The translations under genes and the position numbers were made by a program. The notes under the pieces were generated by a model. The model saw only the letters and a program-made list of their open reading frames with translations. It searched no databases and was not told where the DNA came from. From Fragilaria radians (taxonomy: Eukaryota; Bacillariophyta; Fragilariophyceae; Fragilariales; Fragilariaceae), in contig CAAAJI010000024.1 in NCBI GenBank assembly GCA_900642245.1, forward strand, positions 93,313 to 155,807: DNA of 62,495 nucleotides, in the 5' to 3' direction. This document shows, piece after piece, positions 33,641 to 43,800 of this stretch (its first letter is position 1; each line of letters opens with the position of its first letter).

Positions 33641-36477
33641 TGTCATCTTCTTCTATATCCTCAAGACATCCGTAGGAATTCAAGTTCCCAATGGAAAGAA
33701 GAAAAAGATTGAGATAGAGGAAAAACGGTGGCACGTTATGTTAAGATGTAATCAAGACTGACTTTAAGCAGGTTTCGCATTATCAAGCTTTCTGGCTAAT
33801 TGATTCTGGGGAGTCCATGCTTAATGGTTATAAGAAGATTCTCCATTAAGTCACTCCTAAGTTTGAAATCCATTTTCGTAAGGCGTTTCAGGTCATCAAG
33901 ACTCCAATGAGTGAAGGATATCACCCAGAAATAGATGATTCACCTCTCTGTAACGATGATTATCAGATCCATAAACAGATGTTGTACCTGGATAGGTATG
34001 ACTCTTATGGAGGTTTGTAATAAGTAGATTCAATATGCCCCCAATATAATGACATCTTAAGCCTGCAAAGAGAATCATGCCAATGTCCAATATCTTTCTA
34101 AAGGAGAGAATCATCATGGTCAGCCTTCGGCTAAACATTTCAGACGGATTAACGCCGTATCCAATGTAAACTTGTCACCCTCATTATTTCCTTTCATTCA
34201 GCCAAATCAGCGCTGTCCATACACTTTGACAACTATCTCACGACGCTTCCGATGCCTAGACGGGAATACTTGATCAATTTGTAGCATTACCTCACCAGAC
34301 CTGCACTTGGATTACATAATTTTAACGATGCCATCAATCCCATAGGTTAGTGTAAGTCTGGAGGTTCCAAGAGCAGAATTAGCACGTATTCCTTGGACTT
34401 CTTTACCAAAGCTCTCTCTCAAGTGGAGCATTAATGAGATTGCAAGTTTCTAGCTCTTCCTTTCTCAACTTCTTGGACAGTCGTTTAGACTAAGCAGTTG
34501 GCTAGCTTGTTGTTGACCACTAAAACTAATCCCACCTTTCAACTACTTAAGGACTTCATTAATGGCTTTATCAGTTCAAAGGGGAGAAAAGCAGTCATAT
34601 AAATAGCCACCAAAATAATCTCACACGACAAAGTCTTGATGCATAAGCAAGGGATCACTTGGATTGATTTTACAGCACAACACTTAAGTGCTTTAACAAG
34701 CGTCATATAAAACTTGCTAGCACTTTGTTTTAATCCATAGATAGTCTTCTTAAAGTTCAGACAGTCATCTATGTCTGCTTCCATTCCGGGGGATATATGA
34801 TACCCCCTTTCATGTTTCACACAAAACATCTATCTCCACATCCATAACTTTGCCTTTCAGTTTTCAATCAGTCATCGCAATCAGCATGATTCGGAACAAT
34901 TCGCCACAAATCCGAGGTTTATTGACACAATGGGCTAGCAAACCAAGGCATTATACATAGAGTGACTTATGCCATTGTTTGTCACCGATAGAAAGTCGCT
35001 GACCATTCTCATACAATATATCCGAAGGGAACTTGGACCTGATTATTCTAACTTGATTCTAGATCCCCCAACTCTGTACAGGTCTTCTATAAACTTGGTC
35101 TCACCTTTTTTATCACATCATACAAAGTGATGATTAATATCTTGATTTTTAAGATCCGTTATTTCACCTGTGTGAGTTCTTTTGCTGCATGATGACGCTC
35201 CCGCAGGAACAGTCCTTAAAGTCATCAGCAAACAAGCCCAACCTTGAGCCTCCAAAGCCTTTTTCCTTTGGTTGATCTGATATCAATGCAGAGTCTCTCT
35301 ATTGTAGTCTTACTTCCCTGGGTCAATTTTCTTTGACAATATTTTTCAGTGTCGCCTTACCCATCGCACAGTCTTGACACACACTTCAAACTTTCCAAAA
35401 TACTTTCACTCAGAAGTGCTCCCTCTAGTTTTGAGAATGCCTTCTCCACATCGTCCCACTTTTCTCAGTCTTGTGCACAAGAATTGCTGCGGATTGGATT
35501 TGCAATGGCAGGAGACAAACTCCAGACAAAAAATCTTTTTAGTGTTCAAAACTTTTCCATTTGCTATCCTCGTTGTTCTCTTTGTTTGCAGGATTATTAA
35601 GCCATAATTTCCGATTTGAAATCCATTCTTGAGAACCCTTTTGATGCTGAAGGGACGAATCCAATGGTCATGAAAAAGTTGCTTCTTGAAATATGATATG
35701 AACGGATGTCCCATCCTTCTGTTCATCAATACGTCTCAGTGACTCTATCTTGGTGGCTTTCACGGTCTTTCTACTGATAAGTACTATGATCTCTGATATG
35801 GGCTCAACATTGAATAATCCTTTATCACTTTACAATAGTGCCATGAAGCTACAATACCTGCAATCCAAAAGGGCAGTTTCGAAACGTCGGAACTTTCCCG
35901 ACATCAGAGTAAAGCCTACATTCTCCAAAGACTTTTTTCGTGTAACATTTGATTTGAAAATAGACTTTTCATTTTCTTTTGAAAAGTTTTGTAAGCCTCC
36001 CATAATCAGGTTTCTTAAAGCACATACAAAAGACGGTTTTATCAGCAGCTCTCTGGCTTTCTTCTCAACAATAACTGCTGAATTCTAGATTGCCTTGCCC
36101 TAGCTGTAAACCTATCACTCCAAGTGGACTATTCATCCTCTTGCCAGTGATACGTAATACCCTTTTGTTACTGTAATTGCCATTCCTTTGCGTTAAGCTT
36201 GCTATGATAATACATAACACTATAGGCTGTAAGCAATACAGTCTAGCAATACTACAATAGGTTACTAAGAATAAGAGATGTGGGAGTGTACCGATACGAG
36301 AGACTCCCAAGTTATCGTTCGTACATAGTAAATAATACTAGAATCAATAAATCTAGAATAGCTAACTATTCTTTCTATACCTTCCACATATTCAATTGAG
36401 ACATAGTCCTATATGAATTTAGTGATGCTTTAACATTGCTTATAAATGAAGAAGATCATTTGATATCTTTTCAGAAC
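33641..36477 (-). mobile_element. Old, heavily decayed Ty1/copia retrotransposon relic
   Basis: Minus-strand fragments in copia order: remnants of gag and pre-integrase zinc region (about 35400-35730), integrase bits (about 35120-35260, where short runs such as DLKNQDINHHFV and RIKLE-SGPSS match the integrase core of the younger neighbour), then a reverse transcriptase block (34539..34829). Frameshifts and stops occur throughout. A younger copia element sits just to its right, apparently inserted into or next to it. LTRs of this copy were not identified. Confidence 0.65.
34539..34829 (-). pseudogene. Copia reverse transcriptase fragment
   Basis: Reads DIDDCLNFKKTIYGLKQSA then SKFYMTLVKALK, the classic copia signature (LYGLKQSPRxWY). 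Downstream, where a YVDD catalytic box is expected, the frame reads IYMTAFL, so the catalytic Asp pair is lost. It is part of the old copia relic and cannot be active. Confidence 0.7.
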
Positions 36478-36482
36478 CGGTA

Positions 36483-36682
36483 TGGTAGCAAGTCTTCTAT
36501 TCAGTCTAAGAGAGATGAAGAGGATTAAACGCAAACGTTGGTTGCACTAAAAGTTGTGATTACTAATTCTTATCTTTACCTAATTGCTGACTCACACATT
36601 CTTGAATTTCCTAATATCCCTAATGGATAACGTAAACAAATGAAAACTACAAGATTTGAACGTGAGGGATATTTCTCCAATA
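36483..36682 (-). repeat. 3' LTR of the young copia element
   Basis: 200 bp, left side; begins TGGTAGCAAG and ends TTCTCCAATA on the plus strand. It differs from the right copy at four positions (TGGT/TGTT, AGAG/AGGG, ATTG/ATCG, CGTG/CTTG) with no indels. The element is transcribed leftward, so this is its 3' LTR. Confidence 0.88.
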
Positions 36683-36702
36683 CCCTTCCTATACTGAAAC
36701 GT

Positions 36703-36900
36703 TCAAATTCCAAATTCCCCATGGCTCTCTTCTAAAAGTTTCTTCATGTGCCGCTCAGAAACGTCTTGGCTCACATTCTTCGTGAAAATATCGGAATCAT
36801 TCTCTGCAGATTTGACAAATTCAATCTTGATGATTCTGTCTTCCAAATTCTCTCTGACAAATGATATCTTGTATCGACGTGTCAAATTCTCACGCCAGAT
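36703..36900 (-). pseudogene. Copia RNase H C-terminal fragment
   Basis: Reads TRRYKISFVRENLEDRIIKI then EFVKSAENDSDIFTKNVSQD, the end of a copia RNase H domain (the I-x-DxFTK motif). It follows the integrase-RNase H ORF after a small frameshift. It lies next to the 3' LTR, as expected. Confidence 0.75.
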
Positions 36901-37745
36901 GCAGCATTTTGTGCCATCAACATCGCACCAATACTATCAGTTTTCACAATAATTGGGAGATTGACTTGGACTCCAACATCCTTGAGTAAGTAATAAACAA
37001 ACTTTATCTCTTTAACTGATTCAGAGATTGCAACATTCATTTGATCAAGAAAGGTCTCCCTTCCTTGCTCAATATCTGTAACAACCTTAGACGCTTGAGG
37101 GTTGAAGCTACTTTCCAAAATCTTCATCTGTTGATAGACCTTTTTCGATGATATTTCTTTCTTCTTGTGATCATCAATTACTTTTTCATTGGGTTCATAA
37201 GTCAACTTCTTCATTCTTTCAAGGAAATTGTCATCATCTTCATATTCAGATTCATCCTTTAAAATTGACCGGGAACTGATCCATTCTGCGAAGCTTCTAT
37301 TAAGCCATACAATATCTCTTGAAAGGATGATCTTCTTAGTTTCCAAATTTAACATTCTGTAGACGTTGTTAGAGTGGTCAACAGAATATCCCATGAACAT
37401 GCACGTCATTCCACGATTCTTCAGCTTTCCTTGAATATCATTCTTAGTAGTAACAACTCCCATTTCACCAAAAATTCTAAGACTGGGAGCTAACTTAGGT
37501 TTGCATCCATAAAGTCGCTGAAAGGGGCACTTCTGTTGAACTTTGATTGCAGTGATGTTTGACAAGAAAGTTACTGTCCTAGCACACTCAGCCCAGACCC
37601 CTGATCTAACTCCATTCTTCAATCCTACATTGTTCAACATTGCCCGAATTCTACCATAAAATGTTTGAAATTTTCTTTCCACCTTACCATTACATTGTGG
37701 CGTACGTGGTCCTGAGAATTCAAACTTTATCTTGTATCCCGACAC
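36882..37745 (-). CDS. Copia integrase C-terminal part fused to RNase H (reverse transcriptase deleted)
   Basis: A 287-codon open frame. It starts in the integrase core (KFEFSGPRTPQCNGKVERKF, carrying the last catalytic-type Glu), continues with the integrase tail (PFQRLYGCKPKLAPSLRIFG; FMGYSVDHSNNVYRML), then a Lys/Glu-rich linker, and passes directly into RNase H (AISESVKEIKFVYYLL; VKTDSIGAMLMAQN). In complete copia polyproteins about 300 residues of reverse transcriptase lie between these parts, so an in-frame deletion joined them. The start is a frame boundary, not a translation start. Confidence 0.8.
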   Translation of the reverse strand: MSGYKIKFEFSGPRTPQCNGKVERKFQTFYGRIRAMLNNVGLKNGVRSGVWAECARTVTFLSNITAIKVQQKCPFQRLYGCKPKLAPSLRIFGEMGVVTTKNDIQGKLKNRGMTCMFMGYSVDHSNNVYRMLNLETKKIILSRDIVWLNRSFAEWISSRSILKDESEYEDDDNFLERMKKLTYEPNEKVIDDHKKKEISSKKVYQQMKILESSFNPQASKVVTDIEQGRETFLDQMNVAISESVKEIKFVYYLLKDVGVQVNLPIIVKTDSIGAMLMAQNAASGVRI

Positions 37746-38584
37746 GCATTGTAGAATGACTTATTCTCTCCAGAGACGTCGCAACGGATGCAATTGACAT
37801 TAATTCCCACAATTGTCAAATCAGTTAACAATGAGAGCATCTTATCCTTCAACTCACTCTTGTTCTTGAGGAAGATACTCCAACAAAAATCTGTTTAATC
37901 ATCAACTATTAATGTCCAAAACTTGGATCCTCCATAACTTGCATCTTTAACTGAACTAATGTCAATGTACAATCTCTCTCCAGGGACGTGTCTCCCCCCT
38001 TTCCAGTCCTTGTTTACATTTTTCTGCCTGGCCTTTGCAGTGGCACACTCCTCACATGTCTTGAACTCTCCATGCAACGTAAAGTCATGAATGCTGGCAG
38101 TTTTCTCTAATCTATCTCAGTCACAATGCCCTAACATCTTATGGAACAAATTGATATAAATGCCTTTCTTGGAAACAGGATCAGTGATTGAACTATAAGC
38201 AACAGATGAGTTGTAAACTGACATCTTGATCCCAGTAACTGTTCCATCATCTTTGGTATTGTAAATTCTATCGAAGGTAATTGATGATGATCCTTTTGAG
38301 AGAGAAATAATCACATCTTGATTACCAAGCTTGTGTCCTTTCTTCAAAGCTTGGTGAACACTAAACAAATTTGCCCAAAGATCTGGAACATACTTTACTT
38401 CATGAAGAGTTATGTCAATACCTGATCCATCAACATGAATGGTACAACATTTCAGACTTCCAACCTTAGTTGCCATCATTGTGTTCATACTTGTACTTGA
38501 GCTTGTTCCAAGCACTATCTGCGTTGTCGTCAGGATAATCTTTGCTCTTGCATCCCTTAACAATATTAAACGCAATTTTACCAC
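37746..38584 (-). pseudogene. Copia protease-like, pre-integrase and integrase N-terminal region
   Basis: Frame 38117..38584 gives VDGSGIDITLHEVKYVPDLW, the YVPDL-N-L-S protease-to-integrase region typical of copia, and ends at HKMLGHCD (the H of the zinc HHCC motif). The frame then shifts; 37895..38077 continues EFKTCEECATAKARQKN (the CC of the zinc motif) and ERLYIDISS with the first catalytic-type Asp, ending at a stop after WTLIVDD. Frame breaks at about 38117, 37895 and 37745 disable it. Confidence 0.75.
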
Positions 38585-38831
38585 TGCTAGTCTTCAAAAG
38601 AATGAGTTCTGTATAAGCAATCTCATTCAATTCAATACATTTGGACATCTTCTTTCCTAAATCCGAAACTTCATCAAGCTCTTCATCAGCCTTGGGAATA
38701 GACAACTTTCCTAGTAAAACATCCTTGAAACCATATCTTTTGGCCTTTGCTAGAAATTTTTCACTCCAAATAGGCCACTCATCAACCTTCCCGCAGAAAG
38801 GAATCACTCTAAAAGTGTTCAAATCAGTCAT
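38466..38831 (-). CDS. N-terminal gag fragment of the young copia element
   Basis: 121 codons from an ATG at 38831. FRVIPFCGKVDEWPIWSEKF followed by AKAKRYGFKDVLLGK is the conserved start of diatom-like copia gag (F-xG-xxxxWxxWxxxF). It continues to WNKLKYKYEHND, then is truncated; no CCHC zinc knuckle remains. The 3' end overlaps the protease-region frame, marking the first internal deletion. Confidence 0.75.
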   Translation of the reverse strand: MTDLNTFRVIPFCGKVDEWPIWSEKFLAKAKRYGFKDVLLGKLSIPKADEELDEVSDLGKKMSKCIELNEIAYTELILLKTSSGKIAFNIVKGCKSKDYPDDNADSAWNKLKYKYEHNDGN

Positions 38832-38944
38832 CTTGACTTACAAATATGAATGCCGAATAACAAGGATGATCAAATAGGATATTCCCAATGTAACTAAAGA
38901 TTTCTCAAGAAACTAACAATGAATAGATAAGACAAACAGGTACC

Positions 38945-38958
38945 CACGTTTAAACGTG
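38945..38958 (-). other. Primer-binding-site region with a 14-bp palindrome
   Basis: CACGTTTAAACGTG is a perfect palindrome straddling the inner edge of the 5' LTR, followed by GGGTACC in element orientation. The equivalent place of the relic LTR near 47619 reads CACATCGAAACGTG, so the CACG/ACGTG arms and GTGGGTA are shared. This is where a tRNA primer would pair; which tRNA is unknown. Confidence 0.45.
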
Positions 38959-39156
38959 TTAGCAAGTCTTCTATTCAGTCTAAGGGAGATGAAGAGGATT
39001 AAACGCAAACGTTGGTTGCACTAAAAGTTGTGATTACTAATTCTTATCTTTACCTAATCGCTGACTCACACATTCTTGAATTTCCTAATATCCCTAATGG
39101 ATAACGTAAACAAATGAAAACTACAAGATTTGAACTTGAGGGATATTTCTCCAATA
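38957..39156 (-). repeat. 5' LTR of the young copia element
   Basis: 200 bp, right side; begins TGTTAGCAAG and ends TTCTCCAATA on the plus strand, about 98% identical to the left copy. It should contain the element's promoter for leftward transcription; no TATA box was assigned. Confidence 0.88.
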
Positions 39157-40801
39157 CCGGCATATCAATACGGTAGGAATAATTAATACAGAATCCCAAG
39201 TAACAGAAGAGAATCTATCAAGATTCACGATTCATGAATCTAAGTCATGAATCTAAGATCATATAAGCCTAGAGTCTAAATGTGGAATCTAACACGTAAG
39301 CTAAAGAGACTTCGTGGTCAATGGAACATGTTGATAACAAGTTCACAAGCTATAAACTCTTAGAGCAGCTTAGAGCAAAAATCGCTCATTCTCCAAATTA
39401 AAACAAGTGAAGAAGAGGATAAATAAAGCATTGTAAATGTGTTGAATAGTCCTACTCATCAATAATTCCAAGTTGATATTTATATGATTTTGGCTATTTT
39501 TCTAATTCTGAGTGACTACCGCTAGAAGTGATACCGGTTTTGCTGAATCACACATCCGCAACTTAGTTTCTTCTCTGCTTGATATAGATATTGCATTTAT
39601 TCTTATGCCAGTGGTGTTTACTCTTAAACTGTATAAGAAATTTAAGTGATACCTTCTAATGTATTCATAGACATGGATCAACCTTGGCTACCAAAACGAT
39701 GAACTTTTGAGGTCTTCCGCCGATTGCATATAGAATATTCTGCCAATCTGAATAAACTACTTCCTCCTTCGTATTTCATTCATGAAGACAATTTCAGCAT
39801 CAACGATCTTGGCTGCAAGATCCCAAAACATCATTGCAATCAGCAGGATTTGAAACGTCACATCATGACAAGGTCAACACTATCGTTCAAATCGATCCAT
39901 GGGATATGGCTATTTCCTCATGTCATTAACATGGCCCAACACAAGACGTTCTTCTAATGACACATTAAAATTCATTTAGCAACTTCGAACCCTCGCAGAT
40001 TCACCTCTTTAACTTCATTTTGAATGGCCTTGATTGACTTACCTTTATCTTTTGCAGCCAATATCTTTGCATAAAAGCATACAGTAGATACACAATATAT
40101 TTTCAAGATTGTGGAGTTGAACAATGCTAGCTACACTTTGTGTCAATTAATGTATTGTCTAGCAACAGAAATATAGTTTTTGTTTAGGTTGATGGCTGCA
40201 AGAATAATTACTGCATTGTCTTAAAAACAGCTATTTCATTGGAGAGGCTTGAGGCAATCTCCTCACAATAGTAATATCACCTCCGCTATCATGTATTGCA
40301 TCCATTGTTGTAGGCATTTAAGGAAAGCTGCTTTAATCTCATGAAGCAAGATAGTAAAAACAACAATGAAAGTGTAACGAGTAACAACAGGAATCAGAAA
40401 AGACAAAACTTCAAGGAATGTGACTGGAATGCTTGCCAAAGGATGTTCCTAGCGTTTTGAGAAATGCTTGCGTAGCGTTGAAGAGTATATCTTCATGTTC
40501 CCAGTGCAGTCTATGGTACGTCATTTTCGGGACTTCCATTCTAGTTTAATCTTAAAGTATCCCATAATCAATCAGGCCGGTGTTCCCTAAAAAAAATCGG
40601 TTGTTTTATTCAAAAATGCCGTTATAGGCAATAGAAAATTTCAACTTTTTATAACGTCCGTTATCCTATGACATCGAAACATGTATTCGTGCCAACATTT
40701 AAATTTAATTTTAAACTAAAAGTCGAGCTCGCGATCGTAATCTTTTGAATTCATTGAATTCATGCAATCCCACAAATGTATGGCGAAGTCAAAATTCAAA
40801 A
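39157..40801. other. Spacer right of the young copia element
   Basis: About 1.6 kb without a supportable gene. The left part (39157-39420) contains short direct repeats (ATGAATCTAAG twice near 39240) and could be flank of the older copia relic split by the insertion. The right end must contain the promoter of the long gene at 40802; an in-frame TAA about 90 bases upstream bounds its start. Confidence 0.45.
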
Positions 40802-43800
40802 ATGACCGAGAAAAATGGTTTGAGTATTCAGGAGAGGATTCGTGCGATGAATAAGGCGATTGATGAGATTGAATCTGCTACCTCAAAGAAAGATGTTACA
40901 CCAACCATCAGTCGCGAAAGGCCTACACAACACAAAAATAGCAAAATTGAAGATTCAGGTGCTCAAAACTTGTCAGTAATAGAATTGTGGAAGAAACGGG
41001 AAACAGCTGTGCCAACAGTAATAAAGCCCTTTGCAATTACTCCAAAAAAGGCAGTGCAAGAGAAATGGAAACCAGGATCAACGCAACCTAGTGCGGAAAA
41101 GGTAAAGCCTGTTGGAGAGCATCGTGATGGGGAAACAGCTGGAAGTAGCCTGCCATCACATATCAGAGAAACCTCTAAAATGGAGTTAGGACGACTAGTA
41201 CCCTCAGTATTGAAAACTCAAGATTCACAGGAAAGAAGCTTGAAATCGTACAGCTTGACACAGGACACTGCAAGTATAAATTCTAAAATTGAGCAAACGA
41301 TTGATGAATCCTCTTTTGCAAATGAAAAAAGCGAAGATTTCGTGAAATTGAAAGCGAAGTTAATGTCAGAGAGTAGCAAAGTTGACAGTGATTTAACTCG
41401 GCATCCTTTGCACCCTCCTTTAAAAATAATTCCACGGATCGATGCGGCCTTAGAATTTCAATCACCTCAAGTCCAGCCAAAGATTATAAAAGATTTCCCT
41501 CATGCTAGGGAAGCAACAGTTCAAGATTCCAAAACACCATGGGCAAGTAAGCCTTTAAGGTCCATTAACTGTGGCTCAAGGTCTCAATCTCCATCTCGCT
41601 GGGAAAGGAAACCTAGTTGGTCAAAGGACGTATCCACTGAGCTTCCAAGTAAATTGATAGGAGAAAAAAATCCCGCGAAGCTGACGCCAGTCTTGGCGAC
41701 GTCGCATCAATCTTCAACAGGAACTAAGAATGTTCCAAATAGTAGTATATCAAATAAAATTTGCTCGATAGTGGATACTAGTGCTATTGAGCATCAAAGC
41801 TCTAGTTCTATAGCTACACCCAAAAGCCTGAAGAAGAATATTATTAATCCGATTCCTTCTAAAACAATAAATCTATCGCCCGTTTGGTCCCATACTCCTG
41901 GAAAAGATTCGCTCAATTTCACTAACGTGAAAAGTCGTTTCAGAAACACAAACGAAGATAAGGAGGAATTAGTGAAGATCCCAGGATGGAAATGTTGTAA
42001 GGATTCAGATACTGCGAATCAAAAACACCACAGGGAATCGAGAGCGGAATTTAATACGGTGAGGGGAACAACATCTATCAAATGCTATAAAGCGCCTCAA
42101 GACGTCGCGATGAAGTCATCACATAATACAAAGTTTTCATCATTTTTGGAGCAAGAAAATAGTGAGGAAAGGATTCATGGGGAAAAGGTTGTTGACCATG
42201 CTGTGAAACCACTTTGGACTAAAGACCTAAATCTAGCTACGGTCGTAAAATCACCAGATAGAGTGTTGTTAGCCTCAACCGCAAAGAAAGAAGCCGAGAT
42301 GTCAGTTATTAAGAGCAAGTCATTATTTGTCGCTCTAGAAAAAAGCGACGAAGCCCGTTGTTCAGAAAATACAGCTTACGACGTCCGCTCGTCATCCTCA
42401 TATAAAGATATGCATAAATCGGAAAAGAACCAAGATTGTTTGCAAGAAATTAACATTACGTCACAGTCATGCGAAGTATTAAGCATAACCAATAAACCAA
42501 CGAAATCGCGATCACCGAATCGTGTGCAAGGAGGAAACTTGACGTTATCGAATACATCATTACGTAAGTTGAGTCAACTATTTTCATATATATATATAGT
42601 TATCAAAGATGATAGTACTAACCGAGTTTCCTTTGGAAACCCTATCAATTGATTGATTACTTAACGTTTCGATCATAATTTCTACTGTGATCAATGTCAC
42701 CATGGTGAAAGCTAAAGTTTTAAAGTTATCACATCCGTCGGAGCTGGATTATGATTCGGAGTTGATCAGCTTGACAAATACAACTTCAAAACTAAAGCTT
42801 AAAGCAGTCCCGAGGTCGCTTTCTGAAGAAGCGCAAATAACAGCTTTCCTTCGCCACTCGGTAACCACTCCATCACCTGTTCCCATGTTGAGTCATGATT
42901 CAAATATTGTTGGCGACCTTGGTGACTTCAAGTGTGTTGACGAGTGTGAATCAGTAATTATGTCAAAGATCCTTGAGACACCAGTTCAATCTTCTTCAAA
43001 AGCTAATTTGGGATCATGCGGTAACGCTGCTTCGTCAGTGTTGACCCCCGTTTCATTGCATGATTTCTTATCAAAATCTGATCCTCATAAAGATGATACG
43101 TTTGAGACAATCACTGATGATTCACATGAACGAATCGAATTAGAATATGTCAAAGCTCAATCCTCACCGAGATCCTCCGACCTTCCAGTGCAGAGCTGTA
43201 CCTATTTTGAGAAAAGACCAGAAGGTACTCAGTTAATGGTATCGTTGTTGCCCGAGAAAGGGCATCAAGCCATTGGAGAATCGATACCTTCTGTATCCAT
43301 TCATGATGCTTACAGTCCTTATAATGAAATGTCTAAGACTAGTGCGTTGGATTCTGAAACATGTGAAGATTCTAATCCTAATGCAAAGTCGGAAAAGATT
43401 TTTGACGGAAATGGGATGACAGTCTATGCCTCTCCTGAACTCGATTCAAAGATTGTTAGAAGCCAGAAATGCCTGCAGCTGCCGACTTTGCAACCTTTGA
43501 ATGAAGGTAATCTTACTCTTTCCATATATCCATCTTGTACGGATTCAGAAAGCAACCTATCTGCACATGAGGAAAGTATCGAGTTGGTTGATGATGCTAC
43601 TAGAATACTGGAGATAAGAAGTTCTAATGGAATTGAGAGAATTATGACATTGCATCATGAAATATATCCTCCGATACCATCGAAACGATTAAAAACTTCA
43701 AAAAATCCAGATTCTGATAAGGAAAACGATAAATGTAAGGCAAGTGAAGCATTTCACGCTTTGAAAGATTACAAGGCTTTATCCGCGAAGAGCGAGCTTG

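Larger units (their letters stand above)
36483..39156 (-). mobile_element. Young, internally deleted Ty1/copia LTR retrotransposon
   Basis: Two 200-bp LTRs (36483..36682 and 38957..39156) in direct orientation flank a 2.27-kb interior coding on the minus strand. Order from the 5' LTR (right): N-terminal gag, protease-like region, pre-integrase Zn region, integrase, then RNase H. Two deletions are visible by content: the rest of gag with its zinc knuckle is missing between gag and protease, and the reverse transcriptase is missing between integrase and RNase H. CCGG lies close to both outer ends, a possible remnant of the target duplication. The LTRs differ at 4 of 200 positions, so insertion is recent. 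It needs proteins from a full-length relative to move. Confidence 0.88.
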
